From Pseudomonadota bacterium (GTDB lineage: Bacteria; Pseudomonadota; Alphaproteobacteria; Rhizobiales; Xanthobacteraceae), in assembly GCA_021823875.1 (NCBI GenBank), contig JAKAMD010000025.1, forward strand, positions 1-17,253: a DNA stretch of 17,253 bases. Direction: 5' to 3'. Positions within the stretch are counted from its first letter, which is position 1; every line of letters starts with the position of its first letter. The notes under the pieces were generated by a model. That model ran no database searches. It saw only the letters and a list, made by a program, of their open reading frames with translations, and was not told the DNA's origin. The position numbers and the translations under genes were made by a program. Below are positions 6,589 through 14,175 of this stretch, in pieces.

Positions 6589-6643
6589 GCCGTCCATCCA
6601 TTTTCGGCGCGGTTAGACCGCGCCGTTTGGAGCGGTGGACGGC
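6589..6643. repeat. 55-base composite hairpin / imperfect palindrome
   Basis: Three nested stems: outer GCCGTCCA (6589-6596) with TGGACGGC (6636-6643); middle TCCA (6597-6600) with TGGA (6628-6631); inner CGGCGCGGT (6605-6613) with ACCGCGCCG (6617-6625) around a TAG loop. In total 21 base pairs are interrupted only by a 4-base bulge (6632-6635) and a TTTT/TT internal loop. It sits in the 125-base gap between two minus-strand genes. It could be a terminator or processing element, or a REP/RIME-like dispersed palindrome. No T-run follows on the minus strand. Confidence 0.55.
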
Positions 6644-6659
6644 TATGAAGAGCGTTCGC

Positions 6660-7496
6660 TCACAATTGCTTGAGCCATTGTGTCGCGATGTCCCGGGCCG
6701 TATCCACCGCGGGCTTGCCGGCGCGGAAGCAGAGCTTCCAGTCGTCGCTGCGATTCTGGTAGTCCGCGTTGACGAAGTTTCCTTTGTCGACCTTGGCATT
6801 GAAGTCCACCGTTGCCGACAAGGTGAGGAAATATTGCAATTTCCGGCGCAGCATGACGGCGGGGTCAGCCGGATGATCGCGATCGAAGCCCGCCTTGGCC
6901 TTATCGTAGGCTTGCTGCAGAACGGCGTTCTGTTGCTGCCGATCGGCTTCGGTCATCAGTTGCGCATGTGACGGAATTTGCCCCTTCGCCCGCATCTGCG
7001 CGACCTGACCTTGCATGGCCTTCATCTGGGCGACCAAGGCATCGATCTGGGCGTCGGTCATGCCGGCCTTACGAAAATTTGCTCGCTGCGCCTCCATCTT
7101 GGCCGCGGCGCTGTTCAGGTTGGCTTGCTGCTTGTCGAATTCGGCTTGGGTCCTGGCGTTACGTTCGGCCATTTCGGCGGGGGTAATCAGCTTCAGTTTG
7201 GGAGCGTTGCTGGTGCGCCAGGCGGCGTAGCGCTGTCGGAAATCGTCGGTTTTGGTATAGGCGATGGCCAGCTCACCGGCCGCGCGCACCATGCCGACGC
7301 GGGCATCGGCACCGAGCTTGTTGAGGCCGCTGGGTAAACTGGGACTGCCGCTGGCGACCGAGTCGACCAGCAGCCGCTGCACGTCTGCCGTGGCAAGGCC
7401 GGCGGCGCTGAATTGATCGGCGAAACTGACCGCCGACAGTCCGAAGGCTATAAGTGCAGATGCACCAGCGGCGATAATCGTCATTCGTATGCGCAA
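6660..7496 (-). CDS. Hypothetical secreted coiled-coil protein, TTG start
   Basis: A 278-residue exported protein. The start is TTG at 7496, with GAGGAG six bases upstream; the alternative ATG at 7484 would be about 18 bases from that site. Residues 1-26 are a signal peptide (basic RIR, hydrophobic core, SFA|D cleavage). Residues roughly 100-200 are rich in Gln, Ala, Lys, Glu and Met with heptad-like spacing, including AEFDKQQANLNSAAAKMEAQ and a Met/Gln-rich stretch near 165-172, so a coiled coil is likely. The C-terminal domain has a lone Cys in a SDDWKLCFRAGK segment and ends in an amphipathic helix, VDTARDIATQWLKQL. I do not recognise the family. A periplasmic structural or chaperone-like role is possible but is not shown. 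It may be cotranscribed with the one-TM protein downstream. Confidence 0.7.
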   Translation of the reverse strand: MRIRMTIIAAGASALIAFGLSAVSFADQFSAAGLATADVQRLLVDSVASGSPSLPSGLNKLGADARVGMVRAAGELAIAYTKTDDFRQRYAAWRTSNAPKLKLITPAEMAERNARTQAEFDKQQANLNSAAAKMEAQRANFRKAGMTDAQIDALVAQMKAMQGQVAQMRAKGQIPSHAQLMTEADRQQQNAVLQQAYDKAKAGFDRDHPADPAVMLRRKLQYFLTLSATVDFNAKVDKGNFVNADYQNRSDDWKLCFRAGKPAVDTARDIATQWLKQL

Positions 7497-7643
7497 GCGG
7501 GGCTCCTCGATTGCAGCTTGAAAGCCGGCGATGAAGACGAGGTCGTAAAAATTAAATCAATGTCGCCATCACGGGCCGGTTAGAGTGTCAGAACGGTAGC
7601 CTAAGTCCCGCTTTAGTCAATTGAGGAGCGGGCGACGGCGCGC

Positions 7644-8141
7644 TCACGCCGTTTCGGCCAATTGCGTCAACATCGCCAGCGCCTGCAACACGGACAGGCG
7701 GCGCACCTGCGAGCGTCCGATCTCGCCGAATTGGCTTTCGTGCGCAATCAGTTGTCCGCCGCGCGAGACCGCAGCGAAATAGACCAGGCCCACCGGCTTG
7801 CCGGGCGTTGCGCCGGTCGGGCCGGCAATGCCGGTGATCGAGACCGCCAGATCGACACCGGCGTGGGCGAGGGCACCCTTGGCCATTTCCTCGGCGCATT
7901 GCGCGCTGACGGCGCCGTAGAAATCGAGCGTGTCGGGCTTCACCCCCAGCATCTGCTGCTTGGCCCGGTTGGAATAGGTAACGAAACCCCGGTCGAGCAC
8001 CGCCGACGAGCCGCTGATCGCGCTGATGGCGCCGGCGACCAGTCCGCCGGTGCAGGATTCAGCCGTTGCCACAGTGAGATGCTTGCGCGTGCACAGCGTC
8101 AGCAGGTGTTCGGCCGCTTCCATGATGGTCAGATCGAACAT
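7644..8141 (-). CDS. pncC: CinA C-terminal-domain protein, NMN amidohydrolase
   Basis: A 165-residue stand-alone CinA C-terminal domain (PncC, YgaD type). It hydrolyses nicotinamide mononucleotide to nicotinate mononucleotide and ammonia in the cytosol, recycling pyridine nucleotides. The family core is intact: AESCTGG with Ser29 and Cys30, then TYSNRAK with Tyr56 and Lys61, matching the spacing of the Ser-Tyr-Lys set known from bacterial CinA (27 and 5 residues). The conserved TGIAGPTG loop follows near residue 102. There is no N-terminal molybdopterin-binding domain, which is usual in proteobacteria. It lies four bases downstream of ispDF with only a weak ribosome site, so translational coupling to ispDF is likely. 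The 147 bases after its stop separate it from the secreted coiled-coil gene and show no clear terminator. Confidence 0.92.
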   Translation of the reverse strand: MFDLTIMEAAEHLLTLCTRKHLTVATAESCTGGLVAGAISAISGSSAVLDRGFVTYSNRAKQQMLGVKPDTLDFYGAVSAQCAEEMAKGALAHAGVDLAVSITGIAGPTGATPGKPVGLVYFAAVSRGGQLIAHESQFGEIGRSQVRRLSVLQALAMLTQLAETA

Positions 8142-8145
8142 GCGG

Positions 8146-9315
8146 CTAGTCCCACGGCAGGCGCACGGTCGCGGTAGCGTAGCAGAGAATGCCTTCGCCG
8201 CGGCCGGTGAAGCCCAGCTTTTCGCTGGTGGTCGCTTTCACCGCCACGCGGTCGAGCGTAATGCCTGCGATCTCGGCAATCTTAGCGCGCATGGCATCGC
8301 GGTGCGGGCCGATCTTGGGCGCTTCGCACACCAGCGTCACGTCGAGATGGGCGAGGCGGCCGCTGCGCGCCTGGATACGGTCAACGGCGAAGCGCAGGAA
8401 ACGGTCGGACGAAGCCCCTTTCCATTGCATATCGCTGGGCGGAAAATGCGCGCCAATGTCGCCATCGGCCAGCGCGCCGAGAATGGCGTCGGTCAGCGCG
8501 TGCAGCACGACATCGGCATCGGAATGACCGGTGAGCGCTTGGCTGTGTGCGATGTGCACCCCGCCGAGCGTAACATGATCGCCCGGGCCGTAGGCATGGA
8601 CGTCGACGCCGAAGCCGGTCCGCACGTCCCCGAGCGCGTTTCCCAACATGGCTTCCGCGCGCATGAAATCCTCCTCGTGCGTAACCTTGGTGTTGCCGGG
8701 CTCGCCGGCAAACACGGCAACCTTCAGCCCGGCCCATTCGGCGAGCGCGGCATCATCGGTGAAATCGTCGCGGCCCTGCGCTGCCGCGCGCCGATGCGCT
8801 TCCAGCAACGGAGCGAAAGCAAAGGCCTGCGGCGTCTGGATCAGCCGCAAGTGTTCGCGCGGCAGCGTCGCGTCGACCAGGTCGTCGCGGTCGACCCGCT
8901 TGACGGTGTCGGCCACCGGTACGCCGGGCACCGCGGCGCCGGTCTTGCGTGCGGCCTCGACCGCGCGTGCGATCAGCGCCGGCGTGGCGAAGGGGCGGGC
9001 GGCGTCATGCACCAGCACCAGCTCGGGTGGCTGCGCGGCCAGCGCCTCGAGTCCGGCACGGACGGAAGCTTGCCGGGTGGCGCCGCCGATCGCAGGAGGC
9101 AGCGTCGGTAGTCCCGCCGTGGCGGCTTGGAACAGTTCGTCGTCCTGGGCCCGGATGACCGGCTGCACACGCCCGATCAAGGGATGCTCCACGAGCATGG
9201 ACAGCGTCCGGCGCAGCATGGTCTCGCCGCCAATCCGCCGGAATTGTTTGGGCAGGTCCCCACCGGTGCGCGTTCCGCGGCCCGCGGCCACTACCACCAC
9301 CGCCACCTCTGTCAT
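8146..9315 (-). CDS. ispDF: Bifunctional IspD/IspF: CDP-ME synthase and MEcPP synthase
   Basis: A 389-residue fusion of two MEP-pathway enzymes, making CDP-methylerythritol and methylerythritol cyclodiphosphate for isoprenoids such as ubiquinone and hopanoids. Residues 1 to about 225 are IspD: the nucleotide-binding VVAAGRGTRTGGDLPKQF motif at 8-25, VHDAARPF near 103-110, and TQTP-like LIQTPQAF. Residues about 232 to 389 are IspF: zinc ligands in GFGVDVHAY and LTGHSDADVVLHA, the flexible FPPSD loop, and TTSEKLGFTGRGEG at the C terminus. Fusion of these two non-consecutive steps is normal in alphaproteobacteria. A strong GGGAGG ribosome site lies 9 bases before the ATG, partly inside a small hairpin. 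It is the first gene of a two-gene unit with pncC and is divergent from dusB. Confidence 0.97.
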   Translation of the reverse strand: MTEVAVVVVAAGRGTRTGGDLPKQFRRIGGETMLRRTLSMLVEHPLIGRVQPVIRAQDDELFQAATAGLPTLPPAIGGATRQASVRAGLEALAAQPPELVLVHDAARPFATPALIARAVEAARKTGAAVPGVPVADTVKRVDRDDLVDATLPREHLRLIQTPQAFAFAPLLEAHRRAAAQGRDDFTDDAALAEWAGLKVAVFAGEPGNTKVTHEEDFMRAEAMLGNALGDVRTGFGVDVHAYGPGDHVTLGGVHIAHSQALTGHSDADVVLHALTDAILGALADGDIGAHFPPSDMQWKGASSDRFLRFAVDRIQARSGRLAHLDVTLVCEAPKIGPHRDAMRAKIAEIAGITLDRVAVKATTSEKLGFTGRGEGILCYATATVRLPWD

Positions 9316-9321
9316 GCGATT

Positions 9322-9338
9322 CCGCCTCCCTTTGGCGG
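9322..9338 (-). promoter_or_regulatory. Hairpin overlapping the ispDF ribosome binding site
   Basis: On the minus strand CCGCC, loop AAAGGGA, GGCGG. The GGGAGG ribosome site is half in the loop and half in the 3' arm, 9 bases before the ATG. A five-pair stem could modestly limit initiation; regulation is not shown. Confidence 0.3.
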
Positions 9339-9368
9339 TTTCTTAGCGCGTTCCCGGCCGGGGCGGGA

Positions 9369-9397
9369 AAAACAAAAGCGCTATGCAGCAGTTTCAA
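9369..9397 (-). promoter_or_regulatory. Candidate ispDF promoter
   Basis: On the minus strand TTGAAA (9392-9397) is followed after 17 bases by TGTTTT (9369-9374), in the 181-base gap between ispDF and dusB. The -10 match is weak. The -35 element overlaps the dyad at 9394-9406, which would make that dyad a plausible operator. Confidence 0.3.
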
Positions 9398-9406
9398 CAC
9401 TGTTGA
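9394..9406. promoter_or_regulatory. Perfect 6-1-6 dyad, operator candidate
   Basis: TCAACA-C-TGTTGA, a perfect palindrome with a single central base, flanked by T-rich sequence in the divergent ispDF/dusB gap. The one-base centre excludes an RNA hairpin of full length, so a dimeric protein site is the more natural reading. The regulator is unknown. Confidence 0.4.
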
Positions 9407-9423
9407 GTTTTTGCACCGCAGCA

Positions 9424-9440
9424 CTTGCGCTGGCCGCAAG
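9424..9440. other. 6-bp hairpin upstream of dusB
   Basis: CTTGCG (9424-9429), loop CTGGC, CGCAAG (9435-9440), 56 bases before the dusB start. It could be a leader structure or a second dyad of the divergent control region. Confidence 0.3.
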
Positions 9441-9496
9441 AATGGCTAAACTCTGAGCACATGTTTGGTAGAGCCTAATTCATAGGCAGAGGTCGG

Positions 9497-10534
9497 ATGC
9501 GGGGCGACGTCATCTCAAATTCCGCGAAATCTGTCCAGATTGGGCCGATTTCGCTGCCGAACGGCGCGGTTTTGGCGCCGATGTCGGGCATTACCGACAC
9601 GCCCTTTCGCCGGCTGGTGGAACGGCTGGGTGCCGGGCTGGTGGTTTCGGAGATGACCGCCGGGGCTGGGCTCGCCCGCGGCGAGCGTGAAGCGCGTGTG
9701 CGCAGCGAAGGGGCGGGCATCGGCATCCACGCCGTGCAGCTGGCCGGCTGCGAGGCCCGGTGGATGGCCGAGGGGGCCCGCATCGCCGCCGATGAAGGCG
9801 CTCAAATCATTGATATCAATATGGGTTGTCCGTCGAAACAGGTCACCAATGGAGCCTCGGGCTCGGCCCTCATGCGCGATCTCGACCACGCCCTCACGCT
9901 CGTCGAGGCAACGGTCGGGGCCGTCAGCGTTCCGGTTACTCTCAAGATGCGGCTGGGCTGGGACACCACGCGTATCAACGCCCCCGAACTTGCCCGCCGC
10001 GCTGAAGCGGCCGGGGTGCGCATGATCACGGTGCATGGGCGGACGCGCTGTCAGTTCTACGACGGCCGCGCCGACTGGGTTGCCGTCCGCCAGGTCAAGC
10101 AGGCGGTGTCGATCCCGGTTGTCGTCAATGGCGACATCCGCAGCTTCGATGACGCCGGCGCCGCGCTCACCGCCTCCGCCGCCGACGCCGTGATGATCGG
10201 GCGCGGTGCGCAAGGGCGCCCCTGGTTTCCCGGGCAGGTCGCCCGTTATCTCGCAACCGGCCAACGCGAAGCGGCGCCTGCGCTCGATGCGCAGCTCGCC
10301 ATGATCGACGCGCTGTACGAGGAGATGCTGGCGCATCACGGCGCACGAATTGGCCGCCGCCATGCGCGCAAGCACCTGGCCTGGGCGCTCGACGTAGCGG
10401 CGGAAACCGCCGGCGCATCGCCGGCTTTGCTGAAACATCATCGCAACCGTGTACTTACCGCCGAAGAGCCGCATCAGGCGCGGTCGCTGCTGGCGGAAGC
10501 CTATGACGCGTTCAGCTGGAGGAGGGCCGCATGA
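9497..10534 (+). CDS. dusB: tRNA-dihydrouridine synthase B (NifR3)
   Basis: A 345-residue FMN enzyme that reduces uridines in the tRNA D-loop to dihydrouridine. The TIM barrel begins with LAPMSGITDTPFR (26-38), the FMN-binding start of the family. The catalytic cysteine is Cys111 in DINMGCP, followed by the conserved GSALMRD segment. The later motifs TVHGRTR and NGDI bind FMN and tRNA, and IGRGAQGRPWF is the phosphate site. The C-terminal helical domain is full length. AGAGG lies about 7 bases before the ATG. The gene is long known as nifR3, first gene of the nifR3-ntrB-ntrC operon in Rhodobacter, Rhizobium and Azospirillum. Here its TGA overlaps the ntrB ATG in ATGA, so the same operon exists and translation is probably coupled. 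Confidence 0.96.
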   Translation: MRGDVISNSAKSVQIGPISLPNGAVLAPMSGITDTPFRRLVERLGAGLVVSEMTAGAGLARGEREARVRSEGAGIGIHAVQLAGCEARWMAEGARIAADEGAQIIDINMGCPSKQVTNGASGSALMRDLDHALTLVEATVGAVSVPVTLKMRLGWDTTRINAPELARRAEAAGVRMITVHGRTRCQFYDGRADWVAVRQVKQAVSIPVVVNGDIRSFDDAGAALTASAADAVMIGRGAQGRPWFPGQVARYLATGQREAAPALDAQLAMIDALYEEMLAHHGARIGRRHARKHLAWALDVAAETAGASPALLKHHRNRVLTAEEPHQARSLLAEAYDAFSWRRAA

Positions 10535-11682
10535 GCCGCGTGCACGCACTGTCCAGCCCGATCACGAGCCCGGCTGACGCCATGCTGCACGCCTTGCCGC
10601 ATCCGGTCCTCATGGTCGCGCCCGACGGCAAGATCACCGACGCCAATGTCGCAGCCGAAAATTTCTTCGATGCCTCGATCTCATTGCTGCGCCGGCACAT
10701 GCTGCGCGATCTGGTGCCGTTCGGCTCACCGCTCCTGGCGCTGATCGAACAGGTGCGACGGCACGGTGCTGCGGTCAACGAATACAAGGTCGACCTCGCC
10801 ACCCCGCGCAATCCCGGTGAGCGGCTGGTCGATCTGCACGTTGCACCGTTGCCGGAATTTCCCGAGCACGTGGTGTTGATGCTGCAGGAGCGTACCATCG
10901 CCGACAAGATGGACCGTCAGCTCACCCATCGAGGCGCGGCGCGCTCGGTGATCGCGCTCGCCTCCATGCTGGCGCATGAGATCAAAAATCCGCTGTCGGG
11001 CATCCGTGGCGCCGCGCAGTTGCTCGAACAGTCAGCCGCGGATGAGGATCGCTCGCTCACAAAGCTGATCTGCGATGAAACCGATCGTATCGTGAAGCTG
11101 GTCGACCGCATGGAAGTGTTCGCCGACGAGCGTCCGGTCGAGCGCGAGCCTGTCAACATTCATGTGGTGCTCGACCACATCAAACGACTGGCGCAGTCGG
11201 GCTTCGCTCGCAATATCAAGTTCGTCGAGGAGTACGACCCCTCGCTGCCGCCGGTACTCGCCAATCGCGACCAGTTGGTCCAGGTGTTCCTTAATCTGGT
11301 CAAAAATGCCACCGAAGCGATCGGCGCCGATGCGCCTGATGGAGAGATTCAATTGACGACCGCCTTCCGCCCCGGCGTGCGCTTAAGAGTGCCGGGCAGC
11401 AAGACGCGCGTGTCACTGCCGCTCGAATTCTGCGTCAAGGATAACGGCCCGGGTGTGCCGGAAGACCTCATGCCGCATTTGTTCGATCCGTTCGTGACCT
11501 CGAAGCCGACCGGCAGTGGCCTGGGTCTTGCTTTGGTGGCGAAGATCGTCGGGGACCACGGCGGCATCGTCGAATGCGAATCGCAGCCTCGACGCACTGT
11601 GTTTCGCATTTTGATGCCTGTTTATGCCGGTAACGAGGCGGCAAGCGACGATATACCGCCCAACCAGAGCCCGCGAGGGTGA
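10531..11682 (+). CDS. ntrB: Nitrogen sensor histidine kinase/phosphatase NtrB (GlnL)
   Basis: A 383-residue cytosolic histidine kinase without membrane segments. It phosphorylates NtrC when nitrogen is scarce and dephosphorylates it under control of PII proteins. Order of parts: PAS domain about 15-120 (HALPHPVLMVAPDGKITDAN), HisKA with the phosphorylated His149 in LAHEIKNPLSGIRG, then the ATPase domain with the N box (NLVKNATEAIG), G1 box (DNGPGVP) and G2 box (GSGLGLALV). An inserted segment between N and G1 (VRLRVPGSKTRVSLPLEF) is what I would expect in rhizobial NtrB. A very good ribosome site, GGAGGG, lies inside the end of dusB, and the start codon overlaps the dusB stop. The last residues are a loose polar tail ending just before ntrC. 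Confidence 0.96.
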   Translation: MSRVHALSSPITSPADAMLHALPHPVLMVAPDGKITDANVAAENFFDASISLLRRHMLRDLVPFGSPLLALIEQVRRHGAAVNEYKVDLATPRNPGERLVDLHVAPLPEFPEHVVLMLQERTIADKMDRQLTHRGAARSVIALASMLAHEIKNPLSGIRGAAQLLEQSAADEDRSLTKLICDETDRIVKLVDRMEVFADERPVEREPVNIHVVLDHIKRLAQSGFARNIKFVEEYDPSLPPVLANRDQLVQVFLNLVKNATEAIGADAPDGEIQLTTAFRPGVRLRVPGSKTRVSLPLEFCVKDNGPGVPEDLMPHLFDPFVTSKPTGSGLGLALVAKIVGDHGGIVECESQPRRTVFRILMPVYAGNEAASDDIPPNQSPRG

Positions 11683-11684
11683 GC

Positions 11685-13127
11685 ATGCCGACTGGAAGCA
11701 TATTAGTTGCCGATGACGATGCGGCGATCCGCACCGTCCTCAATCAGGCCCTCTCGCGCGCCGGCTATGAAGTGCGCTCGACCGGTAATGCGGCGACGCT
11801 TTGGCGTTGGATCAGCCAGGGCGACGGCGATCTCGTCATCACCGACGTGGTCATGCCGGACGAGAACGCCTTCGATCTGATCCCACGCATTCGCAAGGCG
11901 CGCCCCGATCTGCCGATCATCGTGATGAGCGCGCAGAACACCTTCATGACCGCCATCCGCGCGTCCGAGCGCGGCGCCTACGAATACCTGCCCAAGCCGT
12001 TCGACCTGAAAGAGCTGATCGCCATCGTCGGCCGCGCGATGTCGGAGCCGAAGGAGAAGCGGGCCGAAATCGGCAAGAGCGAGGAATTTGATTCGATCCC
12101 GCTGGTCGGCCGCTCGCCGGCCATGCAGGAAATCTACCGCGTGCTCGCGCGCCTGATGCAGACCGATCTGACGGTCATGATCTCGGGCGAATCCGGCACC
12201 GGCAAGGAACTGGTCGCGCGCGCCCTGCACGACTACGGCAAGCGGCGCAATGGCACCTTCGTCGCCATCAACATGGCGGCGATCCCGCGCGATCTCATCG
12301 AATCGGAATTGTTCGGCCACGAGAAGGGGGCCTTTACCGGCGCCAACACGCGCTCCTCCGGCCGCTTCGAACAGGCCGAGGGCGGCACGCTGTTCCTCGA
12401 CGAAATCGGCGATATGCCGATGGAGGCGCAAACCCGGCTGCTGCGCGTGTTGCAGCAAGGCGAATACACCACGGTCGGCGGCCGCACTCCGATCAAGAGC
12501 GACGTGCGTATCATCGCCGCCACCAACAAGGACCTGCGGCAGTTGATCCAGCAGGGCCTGTTCCGGGAAGACCTCTTCTTCCGTCTCAACGTGGTGCCGT
12601 TGCGGCTGCCGCCGCTGCGCGAGCGCGTGGAGGACATTCCCGATCTCATCCGCCACTTCTTCGCGCAGGCGCAGCGCGAGGGCCTGCCGGCCAAGCAGAT
12701 CGACAGCGCCGCGCTCGATCGCCTCAAGCGCCATCGCTGGCCCGGCAATGTGCGCGAACTGGAAAACCTGGCGCGCCGGCTGGCGGCGCTCTATCCGCAG
12801 GAGACGATCACCGCCGCCGTCATCGAATCCGAATTGGCGCAGCCGGCGATACCGGTGGGCGGCGAGGAAACGCACGCCGAGGAGTCGCTCAGCGCCGCAG
12901 TCGAGCGGCATCTGTCTGCTTATTTTGCCGGCTTCGAGAATGGCCTGCCGCCGGCCGGGCTCTATCACCGCATCCTGCGCGAGGTCGAATATCCGCTGCT
13001 GACGGCGGCGCTCGCCGCCACCCGCGGCAACCAGATCCGCGCCGCCGATCTGCTCGGCGTCAACCGTAACACCTTGCGCAAGAAGATCCGGGACCTCGAC
13101 ATCCAGGTGTATCGCGGCGGAAACTGA
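11685..13127 (+). CDS. ntrC: Nitrogen response regulator NtrC (GlnG), sigma-54 activator
   Basis: A 480-residue bacterial enhancer-binding protein that activates sigma-54 promoters of nitrogen-scavenging genes. I start it at the ATG at 11685, not the GTG at 11679. GAGG then sits six bases upstream, and the phospho-acceptor falls exactly at the classical Asp54 (VITDVVMPD). Order of parts: receiver 5-120 (ADDD acidic pocket at 10-12, Lys in LPKPFD), AAA+ domain with Walker A GESGTGKE (168-175), the sigma-54 contact loop GAFTGA (215-220), Walker B LFLDE (236-240), and a Fis-type helix-turn-helix at the C terminus (ADLLGVNRNTLRKKI). All key residues are present. It follows ntrB with a two-base gap from this start. 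Confidence 0.97.
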   Translation: MPTGSILVADDDAAIRTVLNQALSRAGYEVRSTGNAATLWRWISQGDGDLVITDVVMPDENAFDLIPRIRKARPDLPIIVMSAQNTFMTAIRASERGAYEYLPKPFDLKELIAIVGRAMSEPKEKRAEIGKSEEFDSIPLVGRSPAMQEIYRVLARLMQTDLTVMISGESGTGKELVARALHDYGKRRNGTFVAINMAAIPRDLIESELFGHEKGAFTGANTRSSGRFEQAEGGTLFLDEIGDMPMEAQTRLLRVLQQGEYTTVGGRTPIKSDVRIIAATNKDLRQLIQQGLFREDLFFRLNVVPLRLPPLRERVEDIPDLIRHFFAQAQREGLPAKQIDSAALDRLKRHRWPGNVRELENLARRLAALYPQETITAAVIESELAQPAIPVGGEETHAEESLSAAVERHLSAYFAGFENGLPPAGLYHRILREVEYPLLTAALAATRGNQIRAADLLGVNRNTLRKKIRDLDIQVYRGGN

Positions 13128-13140
13128 TATAACGCCGCGC

Positions 13141-14175
13141 ATGAATCAGGTGACGATCGAGCTCGGTCTCGACACGTTCGGCGACATCACCGACGGCCCG
13201 GACGGCAAGCCCCTGCACGCGGCGCAGGTGATCCGCAATTTGATCGACGAGGCGGTGCTCGCCGACGAGGTCGGCGTCGACTTCATCGGCGTTGGCGAGC
13301 ATCATCGCGCCGATTTCGCGGTGTCTTCGCCGGAAATGGTGCTGGCCGCGATCGCCGGCCGGACCAAACGGATCCGCCTCGGCTCGGCGGTGACGGTGCT
13401 TTCCTCGGATGACCCGATTCGCGTGTTCCAACGCTTCGCCATCCTCGACGCCGCCTCGAACGGCCGCGCCGAGGTCATCCTCGGGCGCGGCTCGTTCATC
13501 GAGTCGTTTCCGCTGTTCGGCTTCGATCTCAATCAATACGACGAACTGTTCAACGAAAAGCTCGACCTCTATGCGGCGGTGCTGAGCGAGCAGCCGGTGA
13601 CCTGGCAGGGACACTTGCGTCCGCCCCTAAACAACCAGAGCGTCTTTCCGAAAACGGAATCCGGCCGGCTCATCACCTGGATCGGCGTCGGCGGCACGCC
13701 GGAATCCGTGGTGCGGGCGGCCCGTTACGGCATGCCGATGATGCTGGCGATCATCGGCGGCGAGCCTAATCGCTTTGCGCCCTTCGTTGACTTGTATCAC
13801 CGCGCTCTCAAGCAATTCGGCAAGCCGGCTTTGCCGGTCGGCGTCCACTCGCATGGCTTTGTCGGCGAAACCGACGCCAAGGCCAAGGACGACCTGTGGC
13901 CGGACTACAAGCGCATGCGCGACAAGATCGGCGCCGAACGCGGCTGGGCGCCGATGAGCCGCGCGGAGTTCGAGCGCGAGATCGAGCACGGGTCGCTCTA
14001 TGTCGGATCGCCGGAAACGATGGCACGCAAGATCGCCGCAACGGTGAAGGCGCTCGGTGCCGCCCGGTTCGACATGAAATACAGCGCCGGTCCGCTGTCG
14101 CACGAAAAGATGATGCGCAGCATCGAGCTCTATGGGCGCCGTGTCATCCCGCTGGTGCGGGAGATGGTGGGCTAA
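13141..14175 (+). CDS. LLM-class flavin-dependent oxidoreductase (luciferase-like)
   Basis: A 344-residue TIM-barrel protein of the bacterial luciferase-like monooxygenase family, using FMN or F420-type flavin for oxygenation or oxidoreduction of an unknown substrate. Visible family marks are the first strand IELGLDTFGD, the FIGVGEHH motif near residues 50-57, TKRIRLGSAVTVLSSDDP (77-94), the ILGRGSFIESFPLFG segment, and the flavin-phosphate region WIGVGGTPESVVRAARYG. The C-terminal YVGSPETMARKIA motif is standard. It begins only 13 bases after ntrC, with no evident ribosome site, so it is probably read from the ntrC transcript. Its place between ntrC and ntrY is unusual. A nitrogen-related substrate (for example an amine, nitronate or sulfonate-type compound) is a guess from context only. 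Confidence 0.88.
   Translation: MNQVTIELGLDTFGDITDGPDGKPLHAAQVIRNLIDEAVLADEVGVDFIGVGEHHRADFAVSSPEMVLAAIAGRTKRIRLGSAVTVLSSDDPIRVFQRFAILDAASNGRAEVILGRGSFIESFPLFGFDLNQYDELFNEKLDLYAAVLSEQPVTWQGHLRPPLNNQSVFPKTESGRLITWIGVGGTPESVVRAARYGMPMMLAIIGGEPNRFAPFVDLYHRALKQFGKPALPVGVHSHGFVGETDAKAKDDLWPDYKRMRDKIGAERGWAPMSRAEFEREIEHGSLYVGSPETMARKIAATVKALGAARFDMKYSAGPLSHEKMMRSIELYGRRVIPLVREMVG

Noticed and set aside
8146..9315. ispDF fusion as a novelty
   Set aside because: Fusion of IspD and IspF is well known in alphaproteobacteria.
9316..9496. Sigma-54 promoter before dusB
   Set aside because: The closest candidate, at about 9431-9447, has GG where the -12 GC should be.
11679..13127. GTG start for ntrC
   Set aside because: The ribosome site would abut the start codon; the ATG at 11685 has proper spacing and gives canonical Asp54 numbering.
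11703..13142. Minus-strand open frame of 479 codons opposite ntrC
   Set aside because: Composition is Arg/Asp/Gly/His rich and it mirrors the ntrC codons; no recognisable motif.
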